The notes under the pieces were generated by a model. That model saw only the letters and a program-made list of their open reading frames with translations. It was not told where the DNA came from and did not search any database. The translations under genes and the position numbers were made by a program. From assembly GCA_027493545.1 (NCBI GenBank), contig JAOSKR010000001.1, forward strand, positions 462,001-526,000: 64,000 nucleotides of DNA, given 5' to 3'. Origin of the DNA: Roseovarius sp. (lineage in GTDB: Bacteria; Pseudomonadota; Alphaproteobacteria; Rhodobacterales; Rhodobacteraceae). This document shows positions 12,975 to 23,605 of this stretch, piece after piece. The number at the start of each line of letters is the position of its first letter. Positions within the stretch are counted from its first letter, which is position 1.

Positions 12975-14332
12975 TCACATCCCGCGCGGCGAGGCCAGCA
13001 GCCACAGCCCGAAGAAGGTGTAGGCGATCATGAAGACCGCCAGCGGCGCCTGCCCCAGCACCGCGCGGCGGGTACTGCCGGCGTCGCGCACCGCCAGCGC
13101 ATGCGCCAGCAGGATCGCGACGACGTGGCCCGCGACCACCGCCCCGGCCTGGGTGAGCCAGATCGCCCGGACGGTATGCGCGGTGTTGAAAAAGCCGGTG
13201 GTGACGTAGGTTCGACCGAGCCCCAGCAGGTTGGCGCCCCGGCCCGTCGGATCGTCAAGCCACTTGAGCACGTATTGCCCGTCGACCAGGAGCGCGGTGA
13301 GGTAATGGGCGATGTGATAGCCGAGCGCGATCGGCAGGATCGAGGGCGCGAAGCGGGCAAACGAGACCGCCAGCGGCCGGCGGGTGCCCGCCAGCCCCTC
13401 GCCCAGCCAGAGGCAGGAGGCAAACGCCGCGATCAGCGCCGAGGTTGGCCAGGACCAGCCCGCCCAGGGTCTGGGCGACGATGGCCGAGCGGCCGGGGAA
13501 CTCCAGCGGGTTGAGCCCCAGCACCCCCAGCCACCAGAAGGTCTCGTTGAGCCCGTCGAAGCTGCCGGTTCCGAGCAGCACCACCATCAGGACGGCCAGC
13601 GACAGCGGCACGCGCGGGCGGGCCAGCACCTGCCAGCCGGGCAGGCCCAGCGCCAGCCGCCCCCGCGCCCGCCCGAAGAGCGCCATGCGGCCATAGGCGC
13701 GCATCAAAACCGTCACCATCTCGGCGCGCACCAGAAAGGCCGGACCGAAGAGCGCGACGCCCAGCAGTGCGCCACCCCAGTAGAGCCCGACGACGGTTGC
13801 CAGCCGCGCGGGATCGGTCGGGGCGGGATCGGCCAGCAGGAAGCCGCCAAAGCCCAGAAAGAGCGCCACCGCCGGCCAGTGGCCGAGGCTTCCGGGCCAG
13901 CGCAGGGGCGCGCGCGCGCCGGTCAGGCGGGCCAGCACGGCGGCCGGGCCGGTGAACGGGCTGACCCAGTGCCAGAGGTTGCCGACAAGCCCCTGCACCG
14001 AGACCATCGCCACCCACCACACCGTCCACAGGAAAAGCGGCATCGGGTTGTGAACCGGGTCGTGGGACCCGCTCAGGCCGCGCCAGACGAGAAAGCCGAG
14101 AAAGAGCGCGGCGAGGCAGCTGGTCAGGAGGTGCAAGGGGGCGCGCGGCCGACGCAGTAGCGCGGCGGGGGCGAAACAGCGCATCGGCCGCCCCGGGGGG
14201 CAAAAGCGCCAGCATCAGGACCGTGAGCGCGACGCAGGCCACCCCGGCGGCGATGTAGACGTCCGTCGGCAGGAGCAGCACGAAACCCTGTTCCGAGGCA
14301 TGGGCGCGTGCCGCGCCGGGGATGAGCGCCAC
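12975..14332 (-). pseudogene. Conserved polytopic membrane protein, split by indels near 14174-14176 and 13443 (start approximate)
   Basis: ORF pieces ASEQGFVLLLPTDVYIAAGVACVALTVLMLALLPPGAADAL + FAPAALLRRPRAPLHLLTSCLAALFLGFLVWRG... + ...VLKWLDDPTGRGANLLGLGRTYVTTGFFNTAHTVRAIWLTQAGAVVAGHVVAI. Confidence 0.7.
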
Positions 14333-14368
14333 CCCGCCGGCGGCGGCGGTGGCCGTGAGTGCGGGTTT

Positions 14369-14391
14369 GAGTATTTCGGGAAAGATGAAAG
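14369..14391 (+). repeat. Dispersed intergenic element, copy 2
   Basis: gagtatttcgggaaagatgaaag. Confidence 0.65.
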
Positions 14392-14424
14392 GCGGGGGAC
14401 GGGCGCCCCGCGGGGCGACGGGGC

Positions 14425-14706
14425 TCATCGGTCGCTCCGCCGGGCGAGGGTGTCGAGATCGCCGTAGCGCCACAGGTGGATCTCGCGCGCGAGCTTGATC
14501 GTCGGCTTGAGGCAGAAGAAGGCCGAGCCGACGACGAAGAGCCAGATCGCCCGGGTCTCGATATCCGGCCAGAAAAACAGGGCCGAGCCGACCAGAAAAC
14601 AGAGCGCGGCGAGGAAATCGACGCAGGTGCGCGCGATCTCGTAGGCGGCATAGATGCGCTGCGTGCGTTCCGAGCGCTGCCGGTTCTCGTGCCTGAAGAT
14701 CGCCAT
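14425..14706 (-). CDS. Small membrane protein, YrhK-like
   Basis: MAIFRHENRQRSERTQRIYAAYEIARTCVDFLAALCFLVGSALFFWPDIETRAIWLFVVGSAFFCLKPTIKLAREIHL; two TM segments. Confidence 0.8.
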   Translation of the reverse strand: MAIFRHENRQRSERTQRIYAAYEIARTCVDFLAALCFLVGSALFFWPDIETRAIWLFVVGSAFFCLKPTIKLAREIHLWRYGDLDTLARRSDR

Positions 14707-14898
14707 GTCCGCCCCCGCCGGTTGCTCGCGCGCAGGGTTTCGCTCTGCGCGGTGCGTGTCAAGCGCCCGGAACCGAAAGATGCGGCGGCAGATTGTAGGC
14801 CGGGCGTGCGAACGGCGGCGGGCTGAAGCCCGCCCTGAGGGGGCCGCTGGTGGCTCCGCGGCCGGGAATCGTTCCGGCGAGACGGCCCTTGACCGGCG

Positions 14899-15973
<1,075 letters not shown>

Positions 15974-16077
15974 CGGTTCCATCCGTCCGGGGTTTGCCGG
16001 CGGGTTACCCCGGCGCGCGCCCGGACGCAAGGGAGACCGGGGAAGACGCGGGCGTGATGCCGGGAGGCCATGCAAGA

Positions 16078-16110
16078 GAAAACGCCGCCGGCCCGGGCGG
16101 GCGGCGGCGT
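16078..16110 (-). terminator. Terminator downstream of rplT
   Basis: On the minus strand ACGCCGCCGCCCGCCCGGGCCGGCGGCGTTTTC: GC stem plus T-run. Confidence 0.75.
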
Positions 16111-16137
16111 CTGGTCTTGTCCCTCGTGGCGACCGGC

Positions 16138-16503
16138 CTAGCCTGCCAGCGCGCTTTTTGCCTGCTCGACGATGGCCCCGAAAGCCGCCGGTTCGTGCAC
16201 CGCCAGATCGGCGAGCACCTTGCGGTCGACCTCGATCCCGGCCAGGGCGAGACCGCCGACGAAGCGCGAATAGGTCAGGCTGTCGTCATGGGCGCGCACC
16301 GCGGCGTTGATCCGCTGGATCCACAGGGCGCGGAAGTTGCGCTTGCGGTTCTTGCGGTCGCGGGTGGCGTACTGGTTGGCCTTGTCCACCGCCTGCCGCG
16401 CCACCCTGAAGGTGTTCTTGCGGCGGCCGTAATAGCCCTTGGCGGCGTCGGTGACTTTCTTGTGGCGGGCGTGGGTGACGGTTCCGCTCTTGACACGTGA
16501 CAT
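16138..16503 (-). CDS. rplT: 50S ribosomal protein L20
   Basis: [58 protein letters not shown]. Confidence 0.97.
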   Translation of the reverse strand: MSRVKSGTVTHARHKKVTDAAKGYYGRRKNTFRVARQAVDKANQYATRDRKNRKRNFRALWIQRINAAVRAHDDSLTYSRFVGGLALAGIEVDRKVLADLAVHEPAAFGAIVEQAKSALAG

Positions 16504-16517
16504 CTCTCAGGTCCTCC

Positions 16518-16718
16518 TCAACGCGAATAGGGCATCATCGGCCGGATGATGCGGGCGTCGGCCTCGCTCATCACGGTGGTCCCGCGTGCGTTGCGGATGA
16601 ACTTGTTGGTGCGCTTGATCATGCCGTGGCGTTTGCCGGCCTGGGCGCGGATGATCTTGCCGCTGGCGCTGAACTTGAAGCGCTTCTTGCAGCTCGCCTT
16701 GGTTTTCAGTTTGGGCAT
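16518..16718 (-). CDS. rpmI: 50S ribosomal protein L35
   Basis: [48 protein letters not shown]. Confidence 0.96.
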   Translation of the reverse strand: MPKLKTKASCKKRFKFSASGKIIRAQAGKRHGMIKRTNKFIRNARGTTVMSEADARIIRPMMPYSR

Positions 16719-16844
16719 TTCCGGCTCCTCTTTCGGTCGGGTGCGCGCGCGACACGGCATGCCGCTTTCGGCCGGCCGCGCGGTTGAGGGCGCCGTATAC
16801 GCCGGGCGGCGGTGTGTGGCAAGGGCAATTCCGGTCCCCCGACC

Positions 16845-17069
16845 CTACATCACGAACTCCGCCACCACCCGGACGAAGGCGCGCGGGATGTCGTCCCAGC
16901 CATACCCGCCGGGGCGGTTGCTCACCGCCCAGATGATCAGGCCTCCGGCCGCCATCGCGACGAAGGCGGCGACGCGCGGCGGGCGGGAGTCGGATATCGC
17001 CGAAATCATCGCCGGAACCGACAGCGCCGCCAGCACGATGCCGGTGACGAGGATCAGGTCGGTGTTCAT
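16845..17069 (-). CDS. Hypothetical small membrane protein
   Basis: 74-aa ORF with two hydrophobic segments (MNTDLILVTGIVLAALSVPAMISAI... VAAFVAMAAGGLIIWAV). Confidence 0.7.
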   Translation of the reverse strand: MNTDLILVTGIVLAALSVPAMISAISDSRPPRVAAFVAMAAGGLIIWAVSNRPGGYGWDDIPRAFVRVVAEFVM

Positions 17070-17120
17070 GCGGCGCGCTCCGGGATCGGTGTCCGGCGAC
17101 GGGCACCGGACGCGGCCAGT

Positions 17121-18566
17121 CTAGCCCGGATCGGTGGCCCAGATCAAACTTTCCTGACACGGTGCGACCCGCAGGATGTTGGTTGTGCCCGGCACGTTGA
17201 AGGGCACGCCGGCGGTCACGACGATCTGGTCGAGCGGCTGGGCATAACCTTCGGCGCGGGCGGCGCGGGCGGCGTTGACCACCGCCATCTTGAAGCGTTC
17301 CAGAGGCTCGGTCATCACGCAGTGGATGCCCCAGCTCAGCGCCAGCCGGCGGGCGGTGCGGCGCAGGCTGGTCATGGCGATGATCGGCACGCGCGGGCGC
17401 TCGCGTGCGGTCAGGAGCGCGGTGGTGCCGGACTGGGTATAGCAGCAGATCGCGACGATGTCGGTGGCCTCGGCGATCTCGCGCGCGGCGGCGACGATGC
17501 CGTCGGCGACGCTTTCGCGGATGATCACGCGCGAGGCCTCGATGATCTGGACATAGGTGGGGTCGCTCTCGACCTCGCGGGCGACCGCGTCCATGGTCGC
17601 CACCGCCTCGACCGGCCAGGCGCCGGCGGCGCTCTCGGCGCTCAGCATCACCGCGTCGGTGCCCTCGTAGATGGCGGCGGCCACGTCCGAGACCTCGGCG
17701 CGGGTGGGCATCGGGCTGGTGACCATCGATTCGAGCATCTGCGTGGCCACGATCACCGGCTTGGCGGCGGAGCGGCAGCGGCGCACCAGGCGTTTCTGTA
17801 TCGGCGGCACGTTCTGCACGGGCAGTTCCACGCCGAGATCGCCGCGCGCCACCATGATCCCGTCGGAGGCTGCGAGGATGCTCTCGAACCGCTCCACCGC
17901 CGAGGGCTTTTCGATCTTGGAGAGGATCGCGGCGCGGCCCCGGACCAGTTCGCGCGCCTCCTCGACATCGGCGGCGCGCTGGACAAAGCTGAGCGCCAGC
18001 CAGTCGATGCCCAGTTCGCAGGCGAATTCCAGATCGCTGCGGTCCTTGTCGCTCAATGCCTTCAGCGGCAGCTCGACATCGGGCACGTTGACGCCCTTGC
18101 GGTCCGAGATGGTGCCGCCCACCAGTACCTGCGTCTGCGCGAAATCGGCGCCACACCCGGTCACCTTCAGGCGGATCCGGCCGTCATCGACCAGCAGCAT
18201 CGCGCCCGGCTCGAGCGCCGCGAAGATCTCGGGGTGGGGCAGGCAGACCCAGGCCGCGTCGCCCGCGGCCTTGTCGAGATCGAGACGGAAGGCGGCGCCC
18301 TCGGCCAGTTCCGCCTCGCCGCCGGCAAACCGGCCCACCCGCAGCTTAGGGCCCTGAAGGTCGGCGAGGATGCCGATGGGGCTGCCCAGTTCCTCTTCGA
18401 CCTGGCGGATGATGCGGTGCTTTTCGGCAATGCCGGCGTGGCTGCCGTGGCTCATGTTGAGGCGAAAGACGTCGGCGCCGGCCTCGTGAAGGGCGCGGAT
18501 GGTCTCGTAATCCTCCGACGCCGGGCCCAGCGTGGCGACGATCTTGACGTTGCGGTGCCGTCTCAT
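17121..18566 (-). CDS. pyk: Pyruvate kinase
   Basis: MRRHRNVKIVATLGPASEDYETIRALHEAGADVFRLNMSHGSH...ILADLQGPKLRVG...MVARGDLGVELP...VIVATQMLESM. Confidence 0.96.
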   Translation of the reverse strand: MRRHRNVKIVATLGPASEDYETIRALHEAGADVFRLNMSHGSHAGIAEKHRIIRQVEEELGSPIGILADLQGPKLRVGRFAGGEAELAEGAAFRLDLDKAAGDAAWVCLPHPEIFAALEPGAMLLVDDGRIRLKVTGCGADFAQTQVLVGGTISDRKGVNVPDVELPLKALSDKDRSDLEFACELGIDWLALSFVQRAADVEEARELVRGRAAILSKIEKPSAVERFESILAASDGIMVARGDLGVELPVQNVPPIQKRLVRRCRSAAKPVIVATQMLESMVTSPMPTRAEVSDVAAAIYEGTDAVMLSAESAAGAWPVEAVATMDAVAREVESDPTYVQIIEASRVIIRESVADGIVAAAREIAEATDIVAICCYTQSGTTALLTARERPRVPIIAMTSLRRTARRLALSWGIHCVMTEPLERFKMAVVNAARAARAEGYAQPLDQIVVTAGVPFNVPGTTNILRVAPCQESLIWATDPG

Positions 18567-18691
18567 GCGTGGCGCTCTCCCTCCTTGCGGGCCTGCGGCG
18601 GTTACCGCTAACGGAACCCGTGGTTCCTTAATATCCAATTCACATCCCGGCGCAACTATCCTAGAGGGTGCGCAAAGGACATGACACCCCG

Positions 18692-19432
18692 ATGACCTAT
18701 CGCCCGTTCGAGATCGAAGGGGCCGGGCGCCCCGCGCGCTGGCTCGTGACCTGCGACCATGCCGCCAACACCGTGCCGCCCTTTGTCGGCGGCGGTTCGC
18801 TGGGGCTGGCGGCGGGGGACATGGCGCGCCACATCGCCTGGGATCCCGGCGCGGCGGGGGTGGCGCGGGCGCTGGCGCTGCGGCTCGACGCGCCCTTCAT
18901 ATGGGCCAACTTCTCGCGCACGGTGATCGACCCCAACCGGGGCGAGGACGACCCGACCCTGGTGATGAAGCTCTACGACGGCACCGTCATCCCCGAAAAC
19001 CGCCACGCCGATGCGGCCGAGATCGAGCGCCGGCTCAACCGGCTCTACCGGCCCTATCACACCGCGCTGGCGGAACTGGCCGCGCGCCGCGCCGATACCG
19101 TGATCGTGTCGGTCCACAGCTTTACCCGCCAGTTGCAGGGCCGCCCGCCGCGGCCCTGGCATGTGGGCGTGCTCTTTGGTGCCGATGAACGGCTGTCGCG
19201 GCCGCTGATCGATCGCCTCCGGGCCGAGCCCGACCTCTGCGTCGGCGAGAACGAGCCCTATGGCGGCCACCTGCCGGGCGACAGCATCGCCCGCCACGCC
19301 ATCGCCCATCAGCGGCCCAACGTGCTGGTGGAACTGCGCAACGACCTCATCGCGACGCCGGAGCAGCAGGAAACCTGGGCGGCAAGGCTGGCGCCGATGC
19401 TGGAGGCGGCGGTTGCGGCCGCCGGAATTTGA
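18692..19432 (+). CDS. N-formylglutamate amidohydrolase family protein
   Basis: LVTCDHAANTVPPF...SRTVIDPNR...VSVHSFTRQLQGRPRPWHVGVL. Confidence 0.9.
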   Translation: MTYRPFEIEGAGRPARWLVTCDHAANTVPPFVGGGSLGLAAGDMARHIAWDPGAAGVARALALRLDAPFIWANFSRTVIDPNRGEDDPTLVMKLYDGTVIPENRHADAAEIERRLNRLYRPYHTALAELAARRADTVIVSVHSFTRQLQGRPPRPWHVGVLFGADERLSRPLIDRLRAEPDLCVGENEPYGGHLPGDSIARHAIAHQRPNVLVELRNDLIATPEQQETWAARLAPMLEAAVAAAGI

Positions 19433-19446
19433 AAGGACCCCGAGCG

Positions 19447-19788
19447 ATGCCGCATATCGTGATCGAACATTCGAAAGACCTGGACACCAGCCACGACCTG
19501 CAGGCGCTCTGCGACGGCCTTTGGCAGGCGTTCGCGGCGCACGCCTCGGTCAACGGGCCCGAAACCGTGCGCGTGCGCACCATCGCCGCCACCGCCGGCC
19601 GCATCGGGGCCGCGACACAAGGCTTTGCCCATGCCACGCTGCTGCTGATTCCCGGGCGCGACGATGCCACCCGCGCCGAGCTTGCCGGCATGATCATGAC
19701 CGCGCTGGAGGCGCATCTGCCCGATGTCGGCAGCCTGACGGTGCGGCTGACCGACCTGAATCCGCCCTATCTGAAGCGCATGCTCTGA
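19447..19788 (+). CDS. 5-carboxymethyl-2-hydroxymuconate isomerase-like protein
   Basis: MPHIVIEHSKDLDTSHDLQALCDGLWQAFAAHASVNGPETVRVRTI. Confidence 0.8.
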   Translation: MPHIVIEHSKDLDTSHDLQALCDGLWQAFAAHASVNGPETVRVRTIAATAGRIGAATQGFAHATLLLIPGRDDATRAELAGMIMTALEAHLPDVGSLTVRLTDLNPPYLKRML

Positions 19789-19875
19789 AGCGGCGATCCG
19801 CCCCGCCCCCTTTCCATCGGCGCGTCGCGCCCCCATATCCGCCGGGTTACCCGAGTGAAGCGGAAAGGGGCCACG

Positions 19876-20115
19876 ATGACCCAGGACATGCTGACATCCT
19901 TCTTCGGCTGGATGGCCGTGCTCAACCTCGCCTTCCTGATCCTGGGCGGCCTGATGGTGATGGCGATGCGCGACTGGGCGGTGAAGCTGCATTCCCGCCT
20001 CTTCGGGCTCGAGGCCGCCGTCGTGCGCCAGGCGATCTATGTCTGGCTCGGCAACTACAAGATCGCGACTTTCGTGTTCTCCGTGGTGCCCTATCTGGCG
20101 CTGCGCCTCGTCTGA
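19876..20115 (+). CDS. Small membrane protein, DUF6868-like
   Basis: MTQDMLTSFFGWMAVLNLAFLILGGLMVMAMRDWAVKLHSRLFGLEAAVVRQAIYVWLGNYKI. Confidence 0.7.
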   Translation: MTQDMLTSFFGWMAVLNLAFLILGGLMVMAMRDWAVKLHSRLFGLEAAVVRQAIYVWLGNYKIATFVFSVVPYLALRLV

Positions 20116-20211
20116 CAGCCGCCCCGCGCCCGTCGCCGCGATTGCCAGCCCGCGGGCCGGCTGATACCCTTGCTGGCAGACGCAACCCGAGCAAAGAAAA
20201 CGGCAATTCCC

Positions 20212-20527
20212 ATGGACGACCGCACCCGCACCGAGATCGAGGCCGCCGCGTTTCGCACCCTGCGCGCGCATCTGATGGACGAGCGCGCGGATGTGCAGAA
20301 CATCGACCTGATGAACCTCGCCGGGTTCTGCCGCAACTGCCTCAGCCGCTGGTACCGAGGAGGCGGCGGCAGAGCGCGGCGTGACGCTGGGCAAGGCCGA
20401 GGCGCGCGAGATCTTCTACGGCATGCCCTATGACGACTGGAAGGCGCGTCATCAGACCGAGGCGGACGCCGACAAGCAGGCGGAATTCGAGAAATCCTTT
20501 GCCGCCAATGTCGGCAAGGAGCGGTAG
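20212..20527 (+). pseudogene. DUF1244 family protein, frameshifted by an extra G near 20360
   Basis: MDDRTRTEIEAAAFRTLRAHLMDERADVQNIDLMNLAGFCRNCLSRWYR then, in another frame, EAAAERGVTLGKAEAREIFYGMPYDDWKARHQTEADADKQAEFEKSF. Confidence 0.85.
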
Positions 20528-20638
20528 GGCCGGTTTGATCCGCGAGATGTGGACGCGGCGCGCGACGGTGCCGTTTTCCGGGGTCACGGGAGCCCCTATA
20601 TCGGATGCATCCGCAACCATACGGGAAAGGATACGGCC

Positions 20639-21364
20639 ATGATCACCGTCGAGCACACCGGCGAGCACAACATCCTTGAAATCCGAATGACGCCCCCGGT
20701 CACCGACCGCGACTATACCGAAACCCTGATCCCCGCGATCGACGCGGCCATCGCGCAAGGCGACCGGGTGCGCCTGCTGGCCGTTGTCGAGGCGGGGTTT
20801 TCCGATTTCACCCTCGGCGCCATGCTGCAGGACGCGCGCACCGGGCTCAAGCACTGGCGCGGCTTCGACCGCGCGGCGCTGGTGACCGACAATGCGGCGC
20901 TCAAGGCGGCGGCAGCGGCGTTCGCGGTCTTCATGCCCTGCCCGGTGGGCCGGTTCGCCCTCTCCGAGCTCGAGGATGCGCGGCGGTGGCTGCGCGAAAG
21001 CCCGGGCACCATCCACCAGGAGGACCTGGGCGACGGCATCCTCCATGTCAGCCTGCGCGGCAAGGTCGACAGCGCGGCCTATGAAAACGACCTTGAGGAC
21101 CTCAACCGCTTCATGGCCGGGCACGACAAGGTGCGCCTGCTGATCGATCTGCGCGATTTCGACGGCTGGCAGGGTCTCGGCGCGCTGCGCGACCATTTCG
21201 AACTGGTGCGCGGGCATGCGTCCCGGGTCGAACGCGCCGCGGTGGTCGGCAATGCCGGCTGGCAGGAGATGGCGGTGGGCATCGGCCGGCGCGCCTTCGG
21301 CATCGAGGCGCGCCATTTCGGCGCCGAGGCGTTCGACGCCGCAAAGGTCTGGCTGGCCGGGTAA
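20639..21364 (+). CDS. Protein with two tandem SpoIIAA-like (STAS-related) domains
   Basis: MITVEHTGEHNILEIRMTPPVTDRDYTETLIPAIDAAIAQGDRVRLL... and the second unit DLGDGILHVSLRGKVDSAAYENDLEDLNRFMAGHDKVRLLIDLRDFDGW. Confidence 0.75.
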   Translation: MITVEHTGEHNILEIRMTPPVTDRDYTETLIPAIDAAIAQGDRVRLLAVVEAGFSDFTLGAMLQDARTGLKHWRGFDRAALVTDNAALKAAAAAFAVFMPCPVGRFALSELEDARRWLRESPGTIHQEDLGDGILHVSLRGKVDSAAYENDLEDLNRFMAGHDKVRLLIDLRDFDGWQGLGALRDHFELVRGHASRVERAAVVGNAGWQEMAVGIGRRAFGIEARHFGAEAFDAAKVWLAG

Positions 21365-21602
21365 GACGGCGGTTTCGGCGGGCATGTTGCAGAGAGGGCG
21401 GGCAGGTAGGCGCCGCTCGCCGCGCTCACCGTGAATGGCAGGTTTGCGGGCGTGGTGAACTTTCGCTGTGGAGGTGAATTTTGTCTGCTATGGGCTTGAA
21501 AGCCGAAAGTCTGCTTAAGGGTGGGTCTGTGGGGGATTTCGGCATGCGCGATATGGCGTGTTAGGTTCTGACAAAATTCTTTGCCGTCGATTGGGTTCAC
21601 CG

Positions 21603-22547
21603 ATGAGTAGAAAAGCCGAACAGCCCTTGTATCACCACTATCTGCCCTCGTTTTATCAGGCGCGATGGGTAGGTGACCATGGCAAGCTACGCCGGTTCAG
21701 TAAGCCATATGCAGACAAGTTGGTTGCAAAATGGGTTTCACCTCAGGTCTCAGGTGGAGAAAAAGGGCTATATACTGATCCCTCTTCGGTGCCAGAACGC
21801 GCGCAGGATGCAGAGACGGGTTTCATGTCGCCGCTGGATTCAACTGCGGCAGAAGCTTTGGCAGCACTCGAACAGGACGATCCTCGGATGCGGCGGGATC
21901 CGCAGATGCGGAGTGCGTGGTCGCGCTTTCTCATGTCGCTAATGATGCGAATGCCCGACCACCTCGATACATTGGAAACGGGGCTGGCTGAGGAGTGGGC
22001 TCGTCGCATGCCCGAACTGGAAACGGCTTACTCAAAAAACAAGGGGCCAAGCGACCCGCCGACGTTCACGGATTATATGGAGGCGCGTCCGCCTTCGGAA
22101 ATGCGGAGCTGGATGGTCGCCGTCCTCCCAACTTTGGTAGATCACGACCTCATAGGTGGATTACTCAACAACATGCACTGGTTCATTCGACGGATACAGG
22201 GAAATGCGGAGTTTTTGACCAGTGATAGGCCCATTATTACTTGGTACGAGTTTGTCGCGCCTGACTCTTACATCATCCTTCCAATTGGCCCGAAGGCCGC
22301 ATTCTGCGCTGTAAACAATCTTGAGACGCAATGCAGGATTGAGACGTGCGACCCTGAGCAGTGGGTAGTGGGTCTGAACAAATCAATTGCCGGGGCTGCG
22401 AAGAAGTTCGTCTTCGCTCAAGACGACAGTATGCGCGATTTCATCGTCGACCACTTTGGCACTAGACAGCGCACGACACTCTTTGAATATCTGTTGCGGT
22501 TTCGGCAAAAGAAGAACGAAGAAGCGGGCTTGACTTCCATACCCTGA
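21603..22547 (+). CDS. DUF4238 family protein
   Basis: N-terminal QPLYHHYLPSFYQARWVG signature; ...EFLTSDRPIITWYEF...ILPIGPKAAFCA; visibly lower GC than flanks. Confidence 0.85.
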   Translation: MSRKAEQPLYHHYLPSFYQARWVGDHGKLRRFSKPYADKLVAKWVSPQVSGGEKGLYTDPSSVPERAQDAETGFMSPLDSTAAEALAALEQDDPRMRRDPQMRSAWSRFLMSLMMRMPDHLDTLETGLAEEWARRMPELETAYSKNKGPSDPPTFTDYMEARPPSEMRSWMVAVLPTLVDHDLIGGLLNNMHWFIRRIQGNAEFLTSDRPIITWYEFVAPDSYIILPIGPKAAFCAVNNLETQCRIETCDPEQWVVGLNKSIAGAAKKFVFAQDDSMRDFIVDHFGTRQRTTLFEYLLRFRQKKNEEAGLTSIP

Positions 22548-22739
22548 CAGGCTTCCGGACGTCGGGCCGCATGGCTGTCATGGGCGTTTTCTGTCGGTTG
22601 CTTCCTGGATGCTGCCTTCCGATCAGGAATGACCGTAATGAGATCGCAAGCAAACATGACGAGATCAGGTAAAAACTGGTGGCCATGGCCTCCCAGCAGC
22701 CAATCTCTGCAGGCGGCAGACATATCCGCCGCCCTGCCT

Positions 22740-23600
22740 TCAGATCGCCGCCTTGCGGCTTTCGTCGAGATAGATGTCGCGCAGCCGTCTTGCCACCGGC
22801 CCGGGCGTTCCGTGCCCGAGTCGCGCGCCGTCGATCTCGACCACCGGCATCACGAAGGCCGAGGCCGAGGTGATGAAGGCCTCGTCGGCGGCCTGGGCCT
22901 CGGCGATGGTGAAGGGGCGTTCCTCGACTTCCATCTGCGCCTCGCGGGCAAGACGCAGCACCGCGGCGCGGGTGATGCCGCTCAGGATATCGCTGGACAG
23001 CTGCCGGGTGACGATCCTGTTGCCGGTGACGATATAGGCGTTGTTCGAGGTGCCTTCGGTGACGTGGCCGTCCTCGACCAGCCAGGCGTCGTCGACCCCG
23101 GCGCGCCTTGCCATCATCTTGCCCATCGAGGGGTAGAGCAGTTGCACCGTCTTGATGTCGCGCCGCGCCCAGCGCAGATCGTCGATCGAGATCACCTTGA
23201 TGCCCTTTTCGGCCGCCGGGTTGTCGGCCGGGCCGGGTTTCGACTGGGTGAACAGCACCAGCGTCGGCTCGACCTGTTCGGGGTCGGGAAAGACGAAATC
23301 GCGGTCGGCGGCGGCGCCGCGGGTGATCTGCAGATAGACCAGACCGTCGTCGATGCCATTGCGGCGCACCAGCTCGCGGTGGATGGCGAGCAGATCGTCG
23401 AACGCCGCCGGTTTCTCCATGTCGAGTTCGCGCAGTGAACGTTCCAGCCGCGCGATATGACCGTCGAAGTCGATCAGCTTGCCACCCAGAACGCTGGTCA
23501 CCTCGTAAACCCCGTCGGCCATCAGGAAGGCGCGGTCGAAGATCGAGACCTTCGCTTCCGTTTCGGGCAGGTACTCTCCGTTCAGGTAGACTGTGCGCAT
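22740..23600 (-). CDS. dat: D-amino acid aminotransferase (class IV PLP aminotransferase)
   Basis: MRTVYLNGEYLPETEAKVSIFDRAFLMADGVYEVTSVLGGKLIDFDGHIARLERSL...EGTSNNAYIV. Confidence 0.92.
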   Translation of the reverse strand: MRTVYLNGEYLPETEAKVSIFDRAFLMADGVYEVTSVLGGKLIDFDGHIARLERSLRELDMEKPAAFDDLLAIHRELVRRNGIDDGLVYLQITRGAAADRDFVFPDPEQVEPTLVLFTQSKPGPADNPAAEKGIKVISIDDLRWARRDIKTVQLLYPSMGKMMARRAGVDDAWLVEDGHVTEGTSNNAYIVTGNRIVTRQLSSDILSGITRAAVLRLAREAQMEVEERPFTIAEAQAADEAFITSASAFVMPVVEIDGARLGHGTPGPVARRLRDIYLDESRKAAI

Positions 23601-23605
23601 CTATG

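Noticed and set aside
14816-14834. ggcgggctgaagcccgcc hairpin as a pheS terminator
   Set aside because: Strong 7-bp stem but no T-tract on the minus strand and some distance from the pheS stop
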